Virus record (IMG/VR): IMGVR_UViG_3300025430_000106
Location: 1-23,808 of that record
Reading direction: 5' to 3' (one strand)
From: a virus
DNA length: 23,808 nucleotides
Position 1 is the first letter of the stretch; the number at the start of each line of letters is the position of its first letter. Made by a program: the position numbers and the translations under genes. Below are positions 20,075 to 23,808 of the stretch, piece after piece. Below the pieces are notes generated by a model, which was not told the DNA's origin, did no database searches, and saw only the letters and a program-made list of their open reading frames with translations.

Positions 20075-20202
20075 GATTGTTTCCTTGCTAGACGTGCAAT
20101 CAATGCGCTGTCACGCAATTCTTTGCCAAATGCTAAACGCAACAAGTCAAACCATGTAAATTCAACAATGTCACTCTTGAATGGGTGTGGTGTAAATTTC
20201 AT
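20071..20202 (-). CDS. very small protein (43 aa)
   Basis: ATG 20202 overlaps the upstream stop (ATGA) and has AAGGGG 6 bases before it; TGA 20071 overlaps the GTG of the next gene (GTGA). The product is MKFTPHPFKSDIVEFTWFDL then LRLAFGKELRDSALIARLAR to KQS. The middle (VEFTWFDLLRLAFGKEL) resembles the small 'F-W-D-L..L..GK' proteins seen in many phages, of unknown role. A basic amphipathic helix closes it. Overlaps at both ends and the good ribosome site make it a confident small gene. Confidence 0.76.
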   Translation of the reverse strand: MKFTPHPFKSDIVEFTWFDLLRLAFGKELRDSALIARLARKQS

Positions 20203-20459
20203 TCTTGTCCCCTTGCTCGGATTGCTGCTCCGCATTGCATCATCATCCAGCCTTGGGCTTTGTTGTTGTCATCGCCTTTCATGCCATGCGTAATTGCATA
20301 TTCATCACACACCTTTGCGCAAGCCTCACGCTCTTTAGCTGCTGCCAATTCAATTAAATTTTTAGCATAGTCAAGACCAATAACTGGCATCCAGTTCACA
20401 TCCGTTGCCACATAAAGGCCAGCCTGTTTAACCAATTCAATAATTTCATCTTGTGTCAT
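20199..20459 (-). CDS. small protein of the AAAKEREACAKVC family, copy A (86 aa)
   Basis: ATG 20459 overlaps the upstream stop (ATGA). It starts MTQDEIIELVKQAGLYVATD and contains IELAAAKEREACAKVCDEYA (about residues 36-55) and ends CGAAIRARGQE. The protein at 23106-23351 has the same three blocks with a different middle, so the two are paralogues. The core is a long helix rich in Ala, Glu and Arg with two Cys four residues apart. The family is widespread in phages and I know no function for it. Confidence 0.82.
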   Translation of the reverse strand: MTQDEIIELVKQAGLYVATDVNWMPVIGLDYAKNLIELAAAKEREACAKVCDEYAITHGMKGDDNNKAQGWMMMQCGAAIRARGQE

Positions 20460-20923
20460 TTGGTCACCTGTACATCATGTGTTTCGCAACGACCCGCCAA
20501 GATGTCCTGCACACGCTTTTCAGTCTTGCGGTGGCAGTGCATCATGGTTCGCTCGGGCATCTCTTTAAGGGCTGTCTCGTAGTCTTCCAAAAGCCCACGG
20601 ACTGTTTTGATGCCCACACCGTCCAATCGAATTGGCACGTTCTTTGTGATTGATCGTTGCCCTGCAATCGCCAGCGCCTTCACAGCGTCTTCAATCAATC
20701 CATCGGGGTCTTTTGCCCAGCCCATCTCAATCAATGTCTCCATCATGTTTAGGGCATCGGTGACAATTTCCCAATCATGGATGGTGGGGTAGGCTGCACG
20801 CTCCAGAGCCAGCAGGCCATCCTTCATCTTTTTGATCTGGTGCTCACGCTTGTGGTCGGGCATGGGCTTGACGGGGTCAGCCAACATGACGTCCATCAAG
20901 CTGTAGGTGTGGTGGTATTTCAT
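20456..20923 (-). CDS. hypothetical helical protein (155 aa)
   Basis: ATG 20923 overlaps the lipoprotein stop (ATGA). The protein starts MKYHHTYSLMDVMLADPVKP, continues with KDGLLALERAAYPTIHDWEI and VTDALNMMETLIEMGWAKDP, then DVAKAL-type helices, and ends with ERTMMHCHRKTEKRVQDILA. It is helical throughout, with no membrane segment and few Cys. I recall similar 'L.LE.A..PT..DW..VSDA.N..E.L...G' proteins in phage genomes without a function. Its position between lipoprotein and small genes gives no further clue. Confidence 0.8.
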   Translation of the reverse strand: MKYHHTYSLMDVMLADPVKPMPDHKREHQIKKMKDGLLALERAAYPTIHDWEIVTDALNMMETLIEMGWAKDPDGLIEDAVKALAIAGQRSITKNVPIRLDGVGIKTVRGLLEDYETALKEMPERTMMHCHRKTEKRVQDILAGRCETHDVQVTK

Positions 20924-21141
20924 TTAATACCCACTGGGCAATAGAACTCATCCACCGCAACAAATACGGGCGGCAAAACCAATTCAAAAAATAAAATTCC
21001 AAGAGCCACATTCCATGCGCTGACTTTGTAGACCAAATTAGGGTTCTTGTCTTCTCCAATGCCAACGCATGGCCCAAACTCTGTGTTTGATGTGCAGCCA
21101 GTGAGCAACACCACCAACATCAATGCAATTATTTTTTTCAT
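20920..21141 (-). CDS. small lipoprotein (73 aa)
   Basis: ATG 21141 overlaps the upstream stop (ATGA). A short basic start (MKKII) is followed by the hydrophobic ALMLVVLLTGC with a proper lipobox, Leu-Thr-Gly-Cys, so signal peptidase II should cut before Cys16. The mature part has GPCVGIGEDKNPNLVYKVSA, then a second hydrophobic stretch (NVALGILFFELVLPPVFVAV) and FYCPVG. The same layout ('GPC.G....P.L.Y..S..N...G..F.....P......E..CPVG') is known to me from small bacterial and phage lipoproteins of unknown function. A phage lipoprotein can act in superinfection exclusion or as an outer spanin; it lacks the Pro-rich region of spanins, so exclusion is the likelier guess. Confidence 0.85.
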   Translation of the reverse strand: MKKIIALMLVVLLTGCTSNTEFGPCVGIGEDKNPNLVYKVSAWNVALGILFFELVLPPVFVAVDEFYCPVGIK

Positions 21142-21347
21142 TTGCGTGCCTCCAGCATTGCGTCTGCAAAGTCATAAGCCGAATCAGCAATCAGTTTGTG
21201 TTTATCTATGGCATATTTATGAAGAAGTGCTTGCATTGCCTTGGCAGCAAAGTAATCACGCAAGGTCATGCCAGTAATATGCATACCAAGCGTTTGTGTT
21301 CCATGTTGATGTAATGGGAATGCTGGCCCACCTGTTTCTTTTTTCAT
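21138..21347 (-). CDS. GGPAFP...GMTLRDYFA phage protein (69 aa)
   Basis: Of three ATG codons I chose 21347 (MKKETGGPAFPLHQHGTQTL), giving AGGAG a 6-base spacing; ATG 21374 would lie almost at the expected transcript start. The protein has the well-known small-phage-protein layout: GGPAFP, then GMHITGMTLRDYFAAKAMQA and a C-terminal AYDFADAMLEARK. I know this family only as hypothetical. It is the first gene after the promoter-like motif at 21379-21407 and starts the long chain of overlapping small genes. Confidence 0.83.
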   Translation of the reverse strand: MKKETGGPAFPLHQHGTQTLGMHITGMTLRDYFAAKAMQALLHKYAIDKHKLIADSAYDFADAMLEARK

Positions 21348-21378
21348 CATGCTCTCCTGTTGATCCCACGACATTGTG

Positions 21379-21407
21379 GTGGAGAAACTATAACATGAAA
21401 TTTAAGG
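21379..21407 (-). promoter_or_regulatory. promoter-like motif, copy 1 (extended -10)
   Basis: On the minus strand this 29-base segment contains TGTTATAGT, an extended -10 element (TG-x-TATAGT, box at 21387-21392), but no recognisable -35. It matches the segment at 18340-18368 in 21 of 29 positions. It lies 32 bases upstream of the first start of the small-gene train and downstream of the structured RNA region, just where a promoter is needed. Confidence 0.62.
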
Positions 21408-21482
21408 AAGGGGAGTTTGCGCAAAAATTTTTTTGCAGGGGTTTTTGGCGCTGGACGAGGCTTTCCCCCTCTCCCTTGATTT

Positions 21483-21537
21483 CACCCAAAGACCCCCCCT
21501 ACCCCACGAGGATGGGGGTAAGGGAGGAGGTTGGGTG
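21483..21537 (-). other. long G/C rod hairpin in the RNA region
   Basis: A 7-bp outer stem (CACCCAA/TTGGGTG; 21531-21537 with 21483-21489), a symmetrical 3x3 internal loop, and a 13-bp inner stem (21515-21527 with 21493-21505) closed by a 9-base loop. Two inner pairs are G-U on the minus strand and A-C on the plus strand. No T-run follows, so it is not a simple terminator. It probably forms the 3' domain of the structured RNA. Confidence 0.72.
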
Positions 21538-21635
21538 CTTCACCGCTCAGTGAGCATCATCATGGCAACTTGCGTTGACCCCCCGGCGTGATGATTCGAC
21601 CAGCCGCACGGATTGTTCGGGAACTGCCCCCTAGC

Positions 21636-21762
21636 CCATGTGATTGATGATGGTGGCTGGCTTCGAACCCAGCGCGTACCCCTGCCGGAGCTGCTCTTCC
21701 CACCGATGCCTCGGCCCACCTTGTGGTGGATTTTCTGAGCTACACCATCATCAATCACACGG
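21636..21762 (-). ncRNA. tRNA-like domain with an extended acceptor helix
   Basis: On the minus strand GATGGTG-TA-GCTC opens the domain like a tRNA (7-bp acceptor, U8-A9, D-stem), GAGC closes the D-stem, and GCTGG-GTTCGAAG-CCAGC followed directly by CACCATC gives a T-arm and 3' acceptor strand. Differences from a tRNA: the acceptor helix is about 20 bp instead of 7 (last pairs G-C, G-C and one wobble), the D-loop carries two extra hairpins (CCACC-ACAA-GGTGG and CCGA-GGCA-TCGG), the T-loop is one base long, and only 18 bases remain for the anticodon arm. No 3' CCA is encoded. It therefore cannot be an ordinary tRNA. A tRNA-derived or tRNA-mimicking domain inside a larger RNA fits best. Confidence 0.6.
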
Positions 21763-21847
21763 TTGCATACCGTGTACGCTTTCCTTCCGCGCCACCACGA
21801 CTGGGGTGCTTGCTATCGTGCGGAGTACGGGTAAGGCAGAAAGCAAA

Positions 21848-21945
21848 AAACCCATTGGTGAACGAGCTTTAGGCTTGGTTGCCGCATAAGAGCCTGCACA
21901 GACAGGACATCCTAGCTTTGACGAAGCCCGCTCACCAATGGGTTT
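21848..21945 (-). repeat. 21-bp inverted repeat forming a long helix
   Basis: The arms 21848-21868 and 21925-21945 are complementary over 21 positions. The two imperfect positions (21862/21931 and 21865/21928) are G-U pairs in minus-strand RNA. The 56-base loop can form CCTG-TCTGTG-CAGG and GGCT/AGCC hairpins, so the element looks like a closed multi-branch domain. The 3' arm is followed by six T on the minus strand, so this helix could also act as a terminator or attenuator for transcripts from the upstream promoter. Confidence 0.78.
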
Positions 21946-21996
21946 GCGAGTGCGTTTCTGTGAACTACAACGGGTTACCAAGCCGTTGATGATCGG

Positions 21997-22027
21997 ATTA
22001 TACAGTCGTTGTTTCACCTCGTGTCAA
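21997..22027 (-). promoter_or_regulatory. sigma70-type promoter, TTGACA-19-TATAAT
   Basis: On the minus strand a perfect TTGACA (22022-22027) and a perfect TATAAT (21997-22002) are separated by 19 bases, two more than optimal. The promoter lies inside the last codons of the primase gene; the TAA of the -10 box is the primase stop codon. Transcription would start near 21990, just before the first hairpin of the RNA region. It is the only place in the window where I noticed both consensus hexamers. Confidence 0.75.
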
Positions 22028-22915
22028 TACATACCGCCGCAAATCCATAATTTTTTTTGCAACAGCGAACAAACCGTGTTTTTTATGCAAATCGTTGGCG
22101 TCCCAACCGACCTCGTCCGCCATCGTCCAAGGCAGGCCAGTTTGAATCGCTGATCGTTCACCCATCATGCCCACCTCTGCGCCAGTCTCAGGGTGCTTTT
22201 TGTTTGGGTCATTGTCGGCAAAGACGTAGCGCTGGCCTTTGATCTGATCCGCCACCTGAATCAAGTTCGATGCTGAGAAGCACACCACCACAGACGCGAT
22301 AGAACCCGTGCTGCGCAGCGCATCTCGCACAGATAGACCTGTGGCGTACCCTTCAGTCAACCAAATCTCTGAGGCGTCTCTGGCGCCCATGTACAGCACG
22401 GCGTTCTTGGCTCTCATGCCGGGCAGCATCTTCTTTTCGTACTTCATGTTCGGGGCGTCCCAATAGATCGACTGGTAGCCTTGAATCTTGTTGGTCACCA
22501 CGTTGCGCATGGGGATCAACAGCTTGTTGTCTAAAACCAACATTTTCTCGTCAGGGAAGCCTTTGATCTGAAGGTAGGGGTGCGTGCTGGGCTTGGCGTT
22601 GCGCAAGGTGATCATTGCGCGTTCGGCCGCCAGCTCATACGACAGATCTTTGTCGGCGTTGGCTGTCTGGCGCTTGAGTGCCCAATCACGCTTTTCTTGG
22701 TCTGTCCAAGGCTTGGCGTGGGGGTCTTCGTACCACATCGCCCGAGCGTCACCGCTCCAGTCCATCACCCAACCGCGCTGGCCATCCCAAAAGAATGCGC
22801 CATTGGTTGATCGGGGCTTGTCCACCGTGCCAGTGCGACGAATCTTGTCCGAGGCGTAGAACTTGGCGGGATCAATGTCGATGCCATGGGCGCGTGCAAA
22901 AGCAATGAAACTCAT
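21998..22915 (-). CDS. Toprim DNA primase
   Basis: I chose ATG 22915 (MSFIAFARAHGIDIDPAKFY), which overlaps the upstream stop (ATGA); the frame is open fourteen codons further but inside that gene. The 305-residue protein has an N-terminal part with GAFFWDGQRGWVMDWSGDAR, a middle with HPYLQIKGFPDEKMLVLDNK leading to LLIPMRN and IQGYQSIYWD, and a Toprim domain: WLTEGYATGLSVRDALR with the catalytic Glu at about 188, YVFADNDPNKK with the Asp pair at about 234/236, and the end WDANDLHKKHG. This matches phage primases that lack a zinc finger in the same chain. It makes RNA primers for lagging-strand synthesis. The helicase partner lies upstream. Confidence 0.9.
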   Translation of the reverse strand: MSFIAFARAHGIDIDPAKFYASDKIRRTGTVDKPRSTNGAFFWDGQRGWVMDWSGDARAMWYEDPHAKPWTDQEKRDWALKRQTANADKDLSYELAAERAMITLRNAKPSTHPYLQIKGFPDEKMLVLDNKLLIPMRNVVTNKIQGYQSIYWDAPNMKYEKKMLPGMRAKNAVLYMGARDASEIWLTEGYATGLSVRDALRSTGSIASVVVCFSASNLIQVADQIKGQRYVFADNDPNKKHPETGAEVGMMGERSAIQTGLPWTMADEVGWDANDLHKKHGLFAVAKKIMDLRRYVLTRGETTTV

Positions 22916-23109
22916 TTTGCACTCACTGGGTAAAAGGTCACTACATCGGATTTCCAATGAATAGTGGCTTTGCAGCCCAACTTCTTGGCTGTGCTCTCAA
23001 TCCAGTGCTTGATCGCAGGCTCGTATATTAATTTTTCAAGCAAAGCCAAACTGATGGTCGCCTCTTTGCCGCTATTCACCTTCTCGGCAATCCATGCTTC
23101 ATAGTTCAT
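22912..23109 (-). CDS. hypothetical small protein (65 aa)
   Basis: ATG 23109 has AGGGG 6 bases upstream and overlaps the previous stop (ATGA). The protein starts MNYEAWIAEKVNSGKEATIS, then LALLEKLIYEPAIKHWIEST and AKKLGCKATIHWKSDVVTFY PVSAK. It looks like two helices followed by a beta hairpin. No family recognised. Being between helicase and primase suggests a replication accessory protein, but this is position only. Confidence 0.77.
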   Translation of the reverse strand: MNYEAWIAEKVNSGKEATISLALLEKLIYEPAIKHWIESTAKKLGCKATIHWKSDVVTFYPVSAK

Positions 23110-23351
23110 GCTTGTCCCCTTGCTCTGATTGCTTGTGCAAAATCATTTCCTATTGCTTGCATTTCTTCAGCCAGACCATAGTCTTCACAAACTTTTGCAC
23201 ATGCCTCACGTTCTTTAGCTGCTGCACGTTCCTCTACCAGTTTGGCAAATCTCTCCATGAATGGATAAAAAGATTTCTCATTTTGTTCGCATGTATTGTG
23301 ACCATAGCCACCAGCCTCACCGATCATTTCAATGGTGTCTTGTTGTGTCAT
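23106..23351 (-). CDS. small protein of the AAAKEREACAKVC family, copy B (81 aa)
   Basis: I chose ATG 23351 (MTQQDTIEMIGEAGGYGHNT): AGGAG lies 7 bases upstream and the start overlaps the helicase stop (ATGA). A start seven codons higher would lie inside the helicase gene. The protein shares its N-terminus (MTQ), the core ERAAAKEREACAKVCEDYGL and the end AQAIRARGQA with the protein at 20199-20459; the middle differs. DNA identity is high around the core and the ribosome site of the next gene. Function unknown; the core is a long charged helix. Confidence 0.82.
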   Translation of the reverse strand: MTQQDTIEMIGEAGGYGHNTCEQNEKSFYPFMERFAKLVEERAAAKEREACAKVCEDYGLAEEMQAIGNDFAQAIRARGQA

Positions 23352-23808
23352 TTGCCTGCTCCTTTGCGCCATTGCATGTTCATCTGAGTAATTTTGTTGT
23401 AAACATTGCGGGTAATCTCAACCGTGGGCGCAGTCGTGAATCGCCATGTCGGGTCTTGCCCTGTGATCTTCTTGTAGAGGTGATACGCACGGCCTTGCTG
23501 GTTCTCGGGCTTGCTGTGGTGACGAGCATATGAGACGCATTGATGCCAAAGGTGCTCAAGGTTGTCAGCCAGTTTCTTTTTGTTCTTGCCTTCACCAATG
23601 AAAATCTCTTGCATCTGACCCGGCAGCGCCTCTTTCATGGCAGGCGACACCTTCTCATACCCGCACGCCATGCAGCGTTTATGGAATGGTTTGTAGCCAC
23701 ACTTGGGGCAACCCTTCAACTCGTAGTCTTCGTCTTTGCGAATCTTCTTGTCGAGCTTCTCGCCATCGTCCAGCTTGTCCAGACCGTTAAAAAACACTTC
23801 GGTGAAGT
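23348..23808 (-). CDS. C-terminal part of a DNA helicase (partial, right edge)
   Basis: The frame is open through the right edge (reading FTEVFFNGLDKLDDGEKLD from about 23806), so the N-terminus with the motor motifs is missing; an internal GTG at 23797 should not be taken as the start. The visible part contains a zinc ribbon GCPKCGYKPFHKRCMACGYE (CxxC, eight residues, CxxC), then a helical region (LEHLWHQCVSYARHHSKPEN) and PTWRFTTAPTVEITRNVYNK. I recall this ribbon-and-tail end from phage DEAD/DEAH-type helicases encoded next to a Toprim primase. The gene order fits. Without the ATPase domain the call remains moderate. Confidence 0.6.
   Translation of the reverse strand, partial: FTEVFFNGLDKLDDGEKLDKKIRKDEDYELKGCPKCGYKPFHKRCMACGYEKVSPAMKEALPGQMQEIFIGEGKNKKKLADNLEHLWHQCVSYARHHSKPENQQGRAYHLYKKITGQDPTWRFTTAPTVEITRNVYNKITQMNMQWRKGAGK

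Larger units (their letters stand above)
21408..21990 (-). ncRNA. candidate large structured non-coding RNA
   Basis: A 590-base stretch with no convincing gene, unlike the rest of this tightly packed genome. It starts just after a strong promoter (21997-22027). The minus strand can form several helices: 6 bp at 21968-21988, 21 bp at 21848-21868 with 21925-21945, 7 bp at 21757-21775, 20 bp at 21636-21655 with 21743-21762 (holding the tRNA-like domain), 7 bp at 21556-21562 with 21589-21595 enclosing a CAAC-GCAA-GTTG hairpin, and a rod at 21483-21537. In the long helices all five imperfect positions are G-U on the minus strand but A-C on the plus strand, so the RNA is transcribed from the minus strand. 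The 3' end is uncertain; an A/T-rich palindrome (21421-21436) may mark it. Large phage RNAs such as GOLLD are a possible comparison. A replication origin is the alternative. Confidence 0.7.

Noticed and set aside
21421-21436. Terminator at an A/T palindrome
   Set aside because: The stem is A/T only apart from the end pairs and the T-run is part of the stem. Too weak to call.
21656-21742. Ordinary tRNA gene
   Set aside because: I could not place a 5-bp anticodon stem with a 7-base loop; the D-loop is too long and the T-loop one base too long.
21540-21889. Two short frames on both strands of the RNA region
   Set aside because: No ribosome site, low-complexity Gly/Ser/Arg composition from G/C helices.
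21751-22017. 88-residue minus-strand frame in the RNA region
   Set aside because: Starts with GTG inside the promoter, upstream of the expected transcript start, and runs through a 21-bp helix and part of the tRNA-like domain. Composition is unlike the neighbours and it has no proper ribosome site. Kept in mind only as a remote possibility.
21361-22040. Hammerhead ribozyme in the RNA region
   Set aside because: No CTGATGA...GAAA core found on either strand.
1-23808. CRISPR array, insertion sequence, integrase or attachment site
   Set aside because: I saw no regularly spaced direct repeats, transposase motifs or integrase motifs. The short repeats present are protein modules or ribosome-site cassettes.

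Overview
The window is part of a double-stranded DNA phage genome (tailed phage, Caudoviricetes-like). Every gene I can support lies on the minus strand, so transcription runs from high to low coordinates. The virion-protein families (GroES-like protein upstream of the scaffold, the 210-residue and 330-residue capsid-neighbour proteins, Lys-Gly-Gly motifs) resemble those I associate with phages of freshwater Betaproteobacteria. That host guess comes from memory of families, not from a search. No integrase, repressor, lysis or recognisable tail gene is present, so lifestyle and tail type cannot be decided here.

Layout in the direction of transcription. (1) 23808-21998, replication: the C-terminus of a helicase with a zinc ribbon, two small proteins and a Toprim primase, chained by ATGA start/stop overlaps. 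(2) 21997-21408: about 590 bases without a convincing gene. It starts with a consensus-like promoter (TTGACA-19-TATAAT) whose -10 box contains the primase stop codon. It then holds several long helices whose only imperfections are G-U pairs on the minus strand. I read this as a large structured non-coding RNA with a tRNA-like domain; it is the most interesting object in the window. (3) 21407-14320: a dense train of about 28 small genes, mostly unknown. Among them are a lipoprotein, a RuvC-like resolvase, a Ref-like HNH protein, several tiny membrane proteins, and families that share sequence modules. Two related promoter-like motifs (21379-21407 and 18340-18368) divide this train. (4) 14272-1, packaging and head: TerS, TerL, a 166-residue protein, an 1143-residue polyvalent-like protein, portal, two tiny head-module proteins, a GroES-like co-chaperonin, scaffold, two capsid-neighbour proteins, major capsid protein, a strong terminator, a beta-rich virion protein, and a His/Lys/Gly-rich repeat protein cut by the window edge.

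The parts fit one programme. Helicase and primase replicate the DNA, the resolvase (and perhaps the HNH protein) process branched DNA, TerS/TerL package it through the portal, and scaffold plus the phage GroES help the capsid fold and assemble. The polyvalent-like protein and the Lys-Gly-Gly-rich proteins are candidates for cargo carried in the particle. Eight supported genes encode proteins shorter than 60 residues (5498, 5674, 15837, 16004, 16856, 16972 and 20071 are the low coordinates of seven; 15201 is 61 residues and borderline) and would be missed by a 60-residue cutoff. Their starts are supported by Shine-Dalgarno sites and stop/start overlaps.
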